Assembly (NCBI GenBank): GCA_028714735.1 | Contig: JAQTLU010000003.1 | Coordinates: 245,719 to 309,718, forward strand | Origin: Gallionellaceae bacterium | GTDB taxonomy: Bacteria; Pseudomonadota; Gammaproteobacteria; Burkholderiales; Thiobacillaceae | Length of the DNA stretch: 64,000 bases | Direction: 5' to 3' | Made by a program: the position numbers and the translations under genes | Notes under the pieces: model-generated | Told to the model about the DNA's origin: nothing | What the model saw: the letters and a program-made list of their open reading frames with translations, nothing else | The model's database searches: none | Part shown: piece by piece, positions 39,151 through 47,630 of the stretch | Layout of the letters: each line of letters starts with the position of its first letter | Numbering within the stretch: position 1 is the stretch's first letter

Positions 39151-41382
39151 ATGCAATCGAGTACCCGCCGCATTCCTGCCGCCGCCTTTCTGGCGCTGCT
39201 ATCGGCCCTGGCCCAGGCTGGCGTCGTCACTCCCGAACTGGAACAGGAAATCGCCACCCGGTCGCCCGCCGAAGCGATCCCGGTCATCATCCAGTTCGCC
39301 GACCGGGTCAACGTGCGCAAGTTCGAGGTCCGGGACCGGCATCGGCGCGACAACCGCCTGGTGTCGGCCCTGAGGGACAAGGCGGATCGGGTGCAGCGCC
39401 CGTTCGCCGCCCAGTTCGCCCGCTACGGCGCCCGCAACACCAGGCAGTTGTGGCTGATCAACGGCATTGCCGCCACCGTACCGGCCGGCGCCATCAGCCA
39501 GCTGGCACGCTTCCCGGCCATCGGGCGCATCCAGTACGACGCGACCGTGCCGCTGGCACAGACGACCCCGTCGGCGCCCACCAATGCCACCTGGAACCTG
39601 GCCGCGATCCATGTCCCGGAGGTCTGGGCCCTGGGCGATACCGGCGCCGGCGTCGTGGTCGCCAGCATGGATACCGGCGTGGACCCCAACCATCCCGACC
39701 TGGCCGGCAAGTGGCGCGGTGGCGGCAACAGCTGGTTCGACCCCTACGGCCAGCATGCCCTGCCCCATGATTTCAGCGGCCATGGCACCCAGACCATGGG
39801 CCTGATGGTGGGCGGTGCAGCGAGCGGCAACAGCATCGGCGTGGCGCCCGATGCCCGATGGATCGCCGCGAAGATCTTCGACGATAGCGGCCACGCCACC
39901 CTGAGCAACATCCACCTGGCCTTCCAGTGGCTGCTCGACCCGGACGGCAATGCGGCCACCCTCGACGCGCCCGACGTGGTGAACGCCTCCTGGGGCTTGA
40001 CCGGCGCCGCCACGGGTTCCTGCGACCTCGAATTCAACGGCGACGTCGCCACCCTCAAGGCGGCCGGCATCGCCGTGGTGTTCGCGGCCGGCAACGATGG
40101 CCCGGCCGACGCTTCCAGCGTCAGCCCGGCCAACAACCCGTCCGGCTACTCGGCCGGCGCCGTCGACTCTGCGCTGGCCATTGCCAGCCAGAGCAGCCGC
40201 GGCCCGTCGGGCTGCGACAGTTCGGTGTTTCCCCGGCTGGCCGCTCCCGGCGTCAATGTTGTGACCAGCGACCTGTCCTTTGGCGGCTTTCCGGTCTATG
40301 CGATGGTATCCGGAACGTCCTTTGCCGCGCCCCACATCGCCGGGGCCATGGCCTTGCTGGCCAGGGACTTCCCATCGGCGTCGGTCGCCGACCTCGAGGA
40401 CGCCCTGACCAGTACCGCGCAGGACCTGGGCCCGACCGGCGCCGACAACAGTTACGGCTATGGCCTGGCCAACGTGGCGGCCGCGCACGACCTGCTCGCC
40501 GCCGGCAGCGGCGCCGGCAGCCCGCCGGCGTTCGCCTCGACGCCGCCGACCAGTGCCGTGGCCGGCCAGCCCTACAGCTATCAGGCCGTCGCCAGCGACC
40601 CCGATGGCGACGTAGTGAGCTTCGCCCTCGTCACCGCCCCGGCCGGGATGACGATCGATAGTACCGGCGGCCTGATCGCCTGGACGCCCGGCCCGGCCCA
40701 GACCGGCGCCAACGCCGTCACGGTGCAGGCGACCGACCCGACCGGGCTGTCTGCCACGCAGAGCTTCTCGATCAGCGTCGTCGCCGGCAACCATGCGCCG
40801 GTCGCCGGCAATGACAGCTACGGCGTGGTCGCCGGCAGCACCCTGAATGTCGCCGCCCCGGGCGTATTGGCTAACGACAGCGATCCGGACGGCAACCCGG
40901 TCAGCGCCGTCCTGGTCAGCGGGCCGGCGCACGGCTCGCTGAGCCTGAACGGCAACGGAGGCTTCAGCTATCAGCCGGCGGCCGGCTATAGCGGCGGCGA
41001 CGCCTTCAGCTACCAGGCCAGCGACGGCCAGCTCAACAGCGCCACCGCGAACGTGTCGATCTCGATCTCCGCTGCGGTCAACCAGCCGCCGGTGGCCGCC
41101 AACGACAGCTACACGGCGCCCAACTACTCCGGCAAGAACTATACGGCTCAGGTATACAACATCCTGGCCAACGACCGGGATCCGGACGGCAGCCTCGCGG
41201 TCGGGACGGTGGCCATCTCCAGCGCGCCGAACAAGGGCGGCAGCGTCACGGTGAACGGCAACGGCAGCGTGACCTATGTGCCCAAGAAGCGTTTCACCGG
41301 TACCGAGACTTTCAAGTACACGGTGAGGGACAACCTGGGCGCCCTCTCGAATGCGGCCACCGTCAGCGTCAGGGTGCGCTAG
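39151..41382 (+). CDS. Exported subtilisin-like serine protease with cadherin-like repeats
   Basis: A 743-residue S8 protease. A signal peptide is followed by an inhibitor-I9-like prodomain (about 35-135). The catalytic triad is D174 (ASMDTGVDPNHPDL), H211 (FSGHGTQTMGL) and S390 (VSGTSFAAPHIAGA), with the oxyanion-hole asparagine in FAAGNDGP. Residues 455-545 form an Ig-like putative domain and 550-743 hold cadherin-like modules with GVLANDSDPDGNPV and ILANDRDPDGS. The C terminus, PKKRFTGTETFKYTVRDN, matches the end of the 674-aa cupredoxin protein. It may mature or release the operon's exported proteins. Confidence 0.9.
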   Translation: MQSSTRRIPAAAFLALLSALAQAGVVTPELEQEIATRSPAEAIPVIIQFADRVNVRKFEVRDRHRRDNRLVSALRDKADRVQRPFAAQFARYGARNTRQLWLINGIAATVPAGAISQLARFPAIGRIQYDATVPLAQTTPSAPTNATWNLAAIHVPEVWALGDTGAGVVVASMDTGVDPNHPDLAGKWRGGGNSWFDPYGQHALPHDFSGHGTQTMGLMVGGAASGNSIGVAPDARWIAAKIFDDSGHATLSNIHLAFQWLLDPDGNAATLDAPDVVNASWGLTGAATGSCDLEFNGDVATLKAAGIAVVFAAGNDGPADASSVSPANNPSGYSAGAVDSALAIASQSSRGPSGCDSSVFPRLAAPGVNVVTSDLSFGGFPVYAMVSGTSFAAPHIAGAMALLARDFPSASVADLEDALTSTAQDLGPTGADNSYGYGLANVAAAHDLLAAGSGAGSPPAFASTPPTSAVAGQPYSYQAVASDPDGDVVSFALVTAPAGMTIDSTGGLIAWTPGPAQTGANAVTVQATDPTGLSATQSFSISVVAGNHAPVAGNDSYGVVAGSTLNVAAPGVLANDSDPDGNPVSAVLVSGPAHGSLSLNGNGGFSYQPAAGYSGGDAFSYQASDGQLNSATANVSISISAAVNQPPVAANDSYTAPNYSGKNYTAQVYNILANDRDPDGSLAVGTVAISSAPNKGGSVTVNGNGSVTYVPKKRFTGTETFKYTVRDNLGALSNAATVSVRVR

Positions 41383-41391
41383 GGGCCCAAC

Positions 41392-42978
41392 ATGAACCGA
41401 TACCTGGGCATGGTATGGGTCATGGCCAGCCTGGCGGCGATGGCCAATCCGGCCGTCGCCAGCGAGACCGACCGCCTGCTCGGCCAGCACCTCTATCGCG
41501 ACGGCGTCCTGCCGTCCGGCCAGCCGCTGGCGGGGATGGCCCAGACCGGCGTGGTCCGGTTCGGCAAGGATGCCGCCTGCACCGCCTGTCACCGGCGCAG
41601 CGGCTTCGGCACCGCCGAGGGTAGCATCGTCATCCGGCCCATCGCCGGCCCCGACCTGTACCAGACCCGTGAGGTCAACGCGGCGACCCCGCGCATCGCC
41701 CACCAGCTCGGCAAGCCGCTGCGGCCTGCCTACGACGACACGACCCTGGCCCGGGCGATCCGCGAGGGCATCGACGTGACCGGACGCCAGATGGGAAACG
41801 GCATGCCGGCCTACCCGCTCGGCGATGCCGAGATGAATGCCCTGCTGACCTACCTGAAGACGCTGTCTGCGGAGACCCCGCCGGGCGTCAACGACACCGA
41901 GATCCACCTGGCTACGGTGATCCAGCCGAACGTGGCGCCGGAGTTGCGGCGGGCCGTAATCGGCGTGCTGGACGAATTCGTGCGCGACAAGAACGCCGGC
42001 GTCCGCTCCGAGGAAGTGCGCCGCAAGGTCGGCACCATGCGGGTATACCGCGCCTACCGCAAATGGGTGCTGCATATCTGGCAACTGGACGGCCCGCCGG
42101 AGCGCTGGCAGGCCCAGATGGAGCTACGCTACCGCCAGCAACCGGTGTTCGCCCTGGTCGGCGGCCTCGGCACCACTAGCTGGCAACCCATCCACGCCTT
42201 CAGCGAGCGCTTCCAGGTGCCCTGCATACTGCCCCTGACCGACCTGCCGGCAACCACCGGCAGCAACGACTACACGGTCTATTTTTCCCGCGGCATCGGC
42301 CTCGAAGCCGAGGCCCTGGCGCAGTACCTCGGCCAGCAGCACGATGCCGAAGCCATCATCCAGGTCTATCGGCCCGGCAGCATCGGCGCGGTGGCGGCGG
42401 AGCGGTTGCGCACGGCCCTGGCCGGGAGCGGACGCCACCTCGAGGACCGGCCCTTGATCGGTACTGCCGGGCCCGAGTTCTGGCACGACCTGGCCGGGGT
42501 CGGCGCGGGCGCCAGGGTGCTCTGGCTCGATGCCGCCGACCTGGCCGGCGCGGCCGGCACGCAAGCCGTGTATCTGTCATCGACGCTGCTCGGCGGCCTG
42601 ACCGCGGTGCCGGACCTGGAAGGAGCCTTGCTGACCTATCCCTGGGAAGTGCCGGCGCTGCGCGAACCGCGGGTGCAGCGCAGCAAACAGTGGCTGCACC
42701 GGCATGGCCTGGCGTCGCCCGACGTGGCGGTGCAGGCGGCCGAGGTCAACACGCTGTTCGCCATCACCACCGCCGGCGACGCCCTGGCGCACCTGCAGGA
42801 CAGTTTCTCGCGCGATTACTTCATCGAGCGCGTCGAGCACAACGTCACCACCACCCTGATGCCGTCCTTTTACCCCAGCGTGAGCCTGGGGCCGGACCAG
42901 CGCTATGCCTCCAAGGGGGTCTACATCGTGCGCAGCGATGCCGCGCTCGACCCGGTTTCCAGCCTGATCGTGCCATGA
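41392..42978 (+). CDS. Monohaem cytochrome c fused to a type 1 periplasmic-binding domain
   Basis: A 528-residue exported protein. A signal peptide ends at AVASE. The cytochrome c domain has one CTACH haem site (C63, C66, H67) and a likely methionine ligand in MGNGMPAYPL. From about residue 165 to the end it resembles a branched-chain amino acid/ABC substrate-binding protein: VFALVGGLGTTSWQPIHAF, VPCILPLTDLPAT and YTVYFSRGIGLEAEALAQYLG. This is an unusual joining of an electron-transfer domain with a ligand-binding domain. In the operon it could accept electrons from the oxidase or sense a ligand. Ribosome binding site: TAGGGG. Confidence 0.85.
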   Translation: MNRYLGMVWVMASLAAMANPAVASETDRLLGQHLYRDGVLPSGQPLAGMAQTGVVRFGKDAACTACHRRSGFGTAEGSIVIRPIAGPDLYQTREVNAATPRIAHQLGKPLRPAYDDTTLARAIREGIDVTGRQMGNGMPAYPLGDAEMNALLTYLKTLSAETPPGVNDTEIHLATVIQPNVAPELRRAVIGVLDEFVRDKNAGVRSEEVRRKVGTMRVYRAYRKWVLHIWQLDGPPERWQAQMELRYRQQPVFALVGGLGTTSWQPIHAFSERFQVPCILPLTDLPATTGSNDYTVYFSRGIGLEAEALAQYLGQQHDAEAIIQVYRPGSIGAVAAERLRTALAGSGRHLEDRPLIGTAGPEFWHDLAGVGAGARVLWLDAADLAGAAGTQAVYLSSTLLGGLTAVPDLEGALLTYPWEVPALREPRVQRSKQWLHRHGLASPDVAVQAAEVNTLFAITTAGDALAHLQDSFSRDYFIERVEHNVTTTLMPSFYPSVSLGPDQRYASKGVYIVRSDAALDPVSSLIVP

Positions 42979-43033
42979 CACGCCGGTTCGCGTTCAGGCC
43001 CATGCCAACAACCATCACCTCGCGGAGGTCACC

Positions 43034-43696
43034 ATGAAGACGATCGCAGCCTTTTCTCCCAAGCAAGCACGCTGGTTGCAACTGGGTCTGTGGGCCTGCG
43101 CCGGCCTGTTCCTGGCCGGGCAGGCCGGTACCGGCCACGCCGCCATGGATACCCTGATGTCCGACCATGGCCACCATGCCATGGCCAGCCAGGGCGATCG
43201 CTACGTACGGACCCAGGCGAACTACCGCCTGCCCAGTGTCACCATGCTGGATACCAACGGGACCCGCGTATCGCTGCCCAAGGCGCTCGACGACGGCCGC
43301 CCGGTGATGCTGAATTTCATCTTCACCACCTGCGGCGCAATCTGCCCGGTGATGAGCGCGACCTTCGCCAAGGTGCAGGCCGCACTCGGGCCGGAGGCCA
43401 GCCAGTTGCACATGGTGTCGATCTCCATCGACCCCGAATACGACACCCCGGCGATCATGAAGGCCTATGCCGAGAAGTACGGCGCCGGTCCCCAGTGGCA
43501 GATGCTGACCGGCAGCCTGGACAGCAGCATCAAGGTGCAACGCGCCTTCGGCGTCTATCGCGGCAACAAGATGAACCACGTCCCACTGACCCTGCTGCGC
43601 AACCAGCCCGGCCAGCCCTGGGTGCGCCTGGAAGGTTTCGCCAGCGCCAACGACCTGGTGAGCGAATACCGCAGTTTCATGGCCAGCAATCCATGA
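43034..43696 (+). CDS. SCO1/SenC-family copper chaperone
   Basis: A 220-residue exported thioredoxin-fold protein. The copper/redox site is FTTCGAICPVM (C100, C104) and the conserved histidine is H182 in KMNHVPLTL. Between the signal peptide and the fold lies a short Met/His-rich stretch, MDTLMSDHGHHAMA, which probably binds copper. SCO proteins deliver copper to oxidases, here most likely to the cupredoxin proteins upstream. The ATG follows GGAGG. It appears to be the last gene of the oxidase operon. Confidence 0.92.
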   Translation: MKTIAAFSPKQARWLQLGLWACAGLFLAGQAGTGHAAMDTLMSDHGHHAMASQGDRYVRTQANYRLPSVTMLDTNGTRVSLPKALDDGRPVMLNFIFTTCGAICPVMSATFAKVQAALGPEASQLHMVSISIDPEYDTPAIMKAYAEKYGAGPQWQMLTGSLDSSIKVQRAFGVYRGNKMNHVPLTLLRNQPGQPWVRLEGFASANDLVSEYRSFMASNP

Positions 43697-43767
43697 CCGG
43701 GATACGCAAGGATGCCACCGCTGATTGAGCCATGGCAGCGAGGCGGAACAGATGCCGACGTGACGGC

Positions 43768-43811
43768 TAGCCGATATCCGACAACAGGCTTATCGGCTAC
43801 GACTCTATAAT
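43768..43811 (+). promoter_or_regulatory. Probable promoter/operator of the histidine kinase gene
   Basis: TAGCCGATA (43768-43776) and TATCGGCTA (43791-43799) are perfect 9-bp inverted repeats 14 bp apart. TATAAT, a perfect -10 box, follows at 43806-43811, 40 bp before the kinase start. The right half-site overlaps the spacer/-35 zone, as expected of an operator. The -35 hexamer is poor, suggesting an activated promoter. The repeat could also act as a weak terminator of the oxidase operon. Confidence 0.5.
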
Positions 43812-43850
43812 TCGAACCACGTCACGTCCGTCCGAGGGGAGCATCCGCCC

Positions 43851-45518
43851 ATGACCGAAGACTTCCAGCAGAATCTATCGGCCCCATGGGTGCAGCCCAT
43901 GGGCTGCACCTTCCCCTCCTGCGACCATGTCGAGCGGGCCAAGCAGGAATGGGAATACACCGCCGACGCGCTGCCCCAGATAGTCTGCCTGCTCGATTCC
44001 GCCGGGCAGATCCGGCGCACCAATCTCAGCGTCGAGCACTGGGGCCTGGGCAGTGTGGCCGAAGCGAAGGGGCGCTTGCTGCATGATCTGTTCCACCCCG
44101 GCTGCAACTCGCCGGAGTGCTACCTGAAGCGCTTTGTCGACGCCTCCCACGGCGCCCAGGCCCAGGAATCGCAATGCCAGGCGATGGATCCCGTACTTGG
44201 CCGCCACCTTGATCTGCGCTTTTTCAGGCGTGCCGGCATGGGCGGCCCCACCAGCCTGCAGCCTGACGATTACTCGGTCGTGGTGGCCACCGACATCACC
44301 GATCTCAAGGCCGCGGAGGACGGCTTGTACAGGCTGGCCCAGGAACTCGAACAGCGGGTCGAGATGCGTACCGCGCAACTGGCCGAGACCAACCGCAAGT
44401 TGCGCCAGGAAATGCTGGAACGGCATCTGGCGCAGGAAGAACTCCGGCACAGCCGCGACAACTACCGGCAGTTGGTGGAATCCATGAACGAGGGCCTGGT
44501 GGTCAGGGACAAGGACGACCGGATTACCTATGTCAACGACTACCTGGCTCGGATGCTCGGCTATACCCCGGACGAGATCATCGGACGCAATACCTTGTCC
44601 TTCATCAACGAAACCACACCGGAATCATGGGCTTCCCGGACCCAGTTGCGCCGTTCGGGGGATGCCACGCCATTCAACATCGTCTTGAAGTGCCGCGACG
44701 GCAGGCTGGTCTGGGTCAAGGTCTCGCCCAACCCGATCATCGATGAGGATGGCAAATATGCCGGCAGCCTCGGCGTGATCACCGACATCACCGAACGCGT
44801 CCTGGCGGAGAAGGCGCTGCGTGCTTCGGAAAAGGAATTGCGCGAGCTCTCGGCCCAGGTGCTCACCGCCCAGGAGACCGAACGCAAGCGCATCGCCTCT
44901 GATCTGCACGACGGCATCGGCCAGACCCTCAGCGCGGTCAAGTTCCTGATCGAAAACATCATCGGCCAGGTGCACATGCACGTTCCGGAACACTGCCTGC
45001 CGCAGCTTCAGAGCCTGGTGCCCAAGCTGCAAGGGGCCATCGAGGAGGTCCGGCACACATCCATGGCGCTGCGGCCATCCATCCTCGACGATCTCGGCAT
45101 CCTGGCCACCTTGCGCTGGTTCGCCCGCGAATATCAGGCCAGCTACCTGGGCATCCAGATCGACCTCTTTACCGAGGCGTGCGAGACCGACATCCCAGCC
45201 GTGCTCAAGGTGGTGATCTTCCGCATCGTCCAGGAGGCCCTCAACAACATCGCCAAACACGCGGGGGCCACCCGCATCCAGGTGCGGCTGAAGTCAGCCG
45301 GGGCAGGCCTCGAACTGGAGATCGAGGACGACGGCGTCGGCTTCGACGTCCGTGCCGTCAGCGGCAGCCAGGACCGGGGCGGAATGGGCCTGGTCAGCAT
45401 GCGCGAGCGGGCCGAGTATTCCGGCGGCCGCTTCAGCCTCGCCAGCATCGAGGGCGACGGCACCCGGATCAAGGTGGTCTGGCCGCTGCCGGCCGGCCCC
45501 GGCCCCGCCACGGGCTGA
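43851..45518 (+). CDS. Soluble PAS-domain histidine kinase (NarX/DegS-type HisKA_3)
   Basis: A 555-residue cytoplasmic sensor kinase with no membrane segment. The first PAS-like domain (about 35-150) is cysteine-rich, with GCTFPSCDHV near the start and HPGCNSPECYLKRF. A coiled coil (about 155-205) leads to a second PAS/PAC domain (210-330, NYRQLVESMNEGLVVRDKDD, then DITERVLAEKAL). The HisKA_3 dimerisation domain has RKRIASDLHDGIGQTLS with H353, and the ATPase domain has EALNNIAKHAG and DDGVGFD plus MGLVSMRERAEY. The NarL-type regulator encoded convergently 25 bp away is the obvious partner. The cysteines suggest redox, metal or haem sensing. Confidence 0.9.
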   Translation: MTEDFQQNLSAPWVQPMGCTFPSCDHVERAKQEWEYTADALPQIVCLLDSAGQIRRTNLSVEHWGLGSVAEAKGRLLHDLFHPGCNSPECYLKRFVDASHGAQAQESQCQAMDPVLGRHLDLRFFRRAGMGGPTSLQPDDYSVVVATDITDLKAAEDGLYRLAQELEQRVEMRTAQLAETNRKLRQEMLERHLAQEELRHSRDNYRQLVESMNEGLVVRDKDDRITYVNDYLARMLGYTPDEIIGRNTLSFINETTPESWASRTQLRRSGDATPFNIVLKCRDGRLVWVKVSPNPIIDEDGKYAGSLGVITDITERVLAEKALRASEKELRELSAQVLTAQETERKRIASDLHDGIGQTLSAVKFLIENIIGQVHMHVPEHCLPQLQSLVPKLQGAIEEVRHTSMALRPSILDDLGILATLRWFAREYQASYLGIQIDLFTEACETDIPAVLKVVIFRIVQEALNNIAKHAGATRIQVRLKSAGAGLELEIEDDGVGFDVRAVSGSQDRGGMGLVSMRERAEYSGGRFSLASIEGDGTRIKVVWPLPAGPGPATG

Positions 45519-45543
45519 CTGCCGCCGCCCTCTGGGCGCCGGC

Positions 45544-46203
45544 TCAGGTCGACACCATCACCCCCCGCTCGATGGCGAATGCGGTCAGGGCGGAGGCGTT
45601 GTGCAGGTTCAGTTTCTTCATCAGGTTGGAGCGGTGTTTTTCCACGGTCTTGACGCTGACGCTGAGGTAGTTGGCGATGTACTTGTTGGGGTTGCCCTCG
45701 GCGATCAGCTTGAGCACCTCGCGTTCACGCAGGGTCAGGCTGTCCCAGGCCGAGCGGCCGGCCAGTTCCTGCCCGCGGCCCAGATAGCCGTTGACCACCT
45801 TTTCGGCGACATCCGGGGTGAGATAGGTCTTGCCATTCAGGATGCTGCGTATGGCCAGCATCAGTTCGTCGCGCGTGGCATGCTTGAGCACATAGCCGTC
45901 GGCGCCGACCCGCAAGGCCTCGCGGATGTATTCCTCGGCCTTGTGCACGGTCAGCACCAGGACGCGGATATTCGGGTAACGCCGCTTGATCTCGGCGAGC
46001 GCCTCGGTACCGTTGGTGCCCGGCATGGACAGGTCCATCAGGATCAGTTTGGGCGCCAGGGTGCCGGCCAGGCGGATCGCCTGGTGGCCATCCTCGGCTT
46101 CGCCCACCACTTCGAAATCCGGTTCGGCCGACAGCATGGCCTGCAGTCCGTGCCTGACCAGGGTGTGATCGTCGACGATCAGTATGCGGTGCTTGTGGTC
46201 CAT
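45544..46203 (-). CDS. NarL/FixJ-family response regulator
   Basis: A 219-residue regulator. The receiver has ILIVDDHTLVRHGL, phospho-acceptor D57 in LILMDLSMPG and the lysine in GYVLKHATRDEL. A LuxR-type helix-turn-helix follows (LTLREREVLKLIAEGNPNKY, VKTVEKHRSNLMKKL). The ATG at 46203 follows GGGGGA; a TTG at 46215 would add four residues. It lies 30 bp downstream of the secretion operon on the same strand and converges with the histidine kinase gene, linking the two clusters. Confidence 0.93.
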   Translation of the reverse strand: MDHKHRILIVDDHTLVRHGLQAMLSAEPDFEVVGEAEDGHQAIRLAGTLAPKLILMDLSMPGTNGTEALAEIKRRYPNIRVLVLTVHKAEEYIREALRVGADGYVLKHATRDELMLAIRSILNGKTYLTPDVAEKVVNGYLGRGQELAGRSAWDSLTLREREVLKLIAEGNPNKYIANYLSVSVKTVEKHRSNLMKKLNLHNASALTAFAIERGVMVST

Positions 46204-46233
46204 GTCATCCCCCAATGCTGCACGTTAACCTAA

Positions 46234-46728
46234 TTAGTTTGTAGTCGTCATGGCGTTGATCTTCCCGGCCGGCGCCAGGGTGGGCCGGTAAACGAACAAC
46301 CAGTCGGAATATTGCCGGGCATCGGCGAAATCGGCCTCATCCGGATCGAAGTTGGCCACCTTGACCGGCTTGGCCTCGGACAGGCTGTGCACGCCCATGA
46401 TCTCGCCGTGCGAGCCGCGCACCAGGCCCCATTCCGCGACCCCGGTCACCGGATCGAGGTAGATGCGGCGCAGGTAGCGCTGGATGCCGGGCAGGCGGGT
46501 GTCTTCCAGCAGTTCGTCCAGGCTGGGCGGGAATTTCTTCTCGCGTCCCGGCGTGGCCAGGTAATAGCGCCCGATCGCCTGGCGGAACTGCCCGCCGACG
46601 AACAGCAACTCGCGCTCCTTCTCGCGCAACTGGGCGGTGTACCAGACATCCAGGGTCACCCCCATGACGGCGCTCATCATGGCGATGGCGATCAGGATGG
46701 CGAGATAGGTAAAACCGCGCGCATTCAT
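46234..46728 (-). CDS. Type II secretion pseudopilin-like protein (minor)
   Basis: A 164-residue type IV pilin-like protein. MNARGFTYLAILIAIAMMSA has the prepilin cleavage glycine (G5) and F6, but the usual E at mature position +5 is missing (the stretch is FTYLA). LPGIQRYLRRIYLDPVTG resembles the C-terminal part of GspG-type pseudopilins. The absent glutamate suggests a minor, tip-positioned subunit. It is the last gene of the secretion operon, one base from the preceding stop. Confidence 0.82.
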   Translation of the reverse strand: MNARGFTYLAILIAIAMMSAVMGVTLDVWYTAQLREKERELLFVGGQFRQAIGRYYLATPGREKKFPPSLDELLEDTRLPGIQRYLRRIYLDPVTGVAEWGLVRGSHGEIMGVHSLSEAKPVKVANFDPDEADFADARQYSDWLFVYRPTLAPAGKINAMTTTN

Positions 46729-47136
46729 CTAAAGATCCCGGTACGGCGTGCCATCCGAGGCATTGCCATCGGCACCGCTTTTCACGTCGTAGACCACGCC
46801 TTCCGCCGGCGCCTCCGGCGGCACGGTAAGCCAGGTGGTATCGCTCTCGGTGATGGGGTCGCTGGGAATGCGGCGCAAGTAACGCCGGCTGACCAGATCG
46901 TTCAGCACGTCCGGATAACGCCCGGCATCGCCATAGAACTTGTCGATCGCCCCGCGCATGAGTTCCAGGTTCTCCTTCAGCACCGCCTCACGCGAACGCT
47001 GCAGGCTGCCGAAGTAATACGGCACGGCCAGGCTGAGCAGGGTGGCGATGATGGCCATCACCACCAGCAGCTCGATCAGGGTGAAGCCGCGCCTGCGCTT
47101 GCGGGATGGAATTTCCGGACGGCGGTGCATGGCCAT
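46729..47136 (-). CDS. GspG-like pseudopilin
   Basis: A 135-residue prepilin. A basic leader (RKRRR) is followed by GFTLIELLVVMAIIATLLSL with the conserved +5 glutamate. The globular part shows LRRIPSDPITESDTTW, as in GspG. ATG 47136 is chosen because GGGAG lies 8 bases upstream; a GTG at 47142 would overlap the preceding stop as GTGA but is too close to that site. The calcium-binding loop of classical GspG is not obvious. Confidence 0.87.
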   Translation of the reverse strand: MAMHRRPEIPSRKRRRGFTLIELLVVMAIIATLLSLAVPYYFGSLQRSREAVLKENLELMRGAIDKFYGDAGRYPDVLNDLVSRRYLRRIPSDPITESDTTWLTVPPEAPAEGVVYDVKSGADGNASDGTPYRDL

Positions 47137-47138
47137 GG

Positions 47139-47630
47139 TCACCACTCCCGGTAAGGAATGCCGTTGATGCCGGTGCCCGACGCCAGGGAATAGACATCGA
47201 ACAGGTCGTCGCCAGGCGTGGGGGCGTTGGGCGGGCTGGCATAGCTGCGCTTGCCCCAGGTCTCTGCCGCCGGCACGGCCGGGTCGGAGAAAAACGGATC
47301 GCGCGGCAGACGGCGCAGGAAATAGATCTTCCGCGCCAGCGGGCTTTGGGCGTCGTCGACCCCGGCCGCCAGTTCGTCCAGGGTGGCCGGGTAGCCGGAG
47401 CCATCCACCCGGGCCAGGATGTGACCCTGCTCGACCGCCCGTTTGTAGTCATCCAGGGCGCCTCGGATCTGGCGCAGCGCCACGCGCAGGTCCTGTTCCT
47501 TGTCGCGTTTCACCGCCAGTTCGGCCACCGGCAGCGCCACCGTCGCCAGCAGCGCGACGATGGTCACCGTCACCACCAGCTCGATCAGGGTGAAGCCGCG
47601 CGCAGGCCGGAACATGGCAGCGGTCTTCAT
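47139..47630 (-). CDS. GspG-like pseudopilin
   Basis: A 163-residue prepilin with the cleavage/assembly motif GFTLIELVVTVTIVALLATV. The C-terminal domain contains KIYFLRRLPRDPFFSDPAVP and ends DVYSLASGTGINGIPYREW, typical of major pseudopilins that include the GIxGxPY ending. It may be the principal subunit of the pseudopilus. The start overlaps the secretin stop by 4 bp. Confidence 0.88.
   Translation of the reverse strand: MKTAAMFRPARGFTLIELVVTVTIVALLATVALPVAELAVKRDKEQDLRVALRQIRGALDDYKRAVEQGHILARVDGSGYPATLDELAAGVDDAQSPLARKIYFLRRLPRDPFFSDPAVPAAETWGKRSYASPPNAPTPGDDLFDVYSLASGTGINGIPYREW

Noticed and set aside
35869..42084. Long minus-strand frames (940 and 961 codons) opposite the cupredoxin and protease genes
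   Set aside because: Same shadow effect; the translated products are repetitive and featureless, and the plus-strand proteins carry catalytic and copper motifs.
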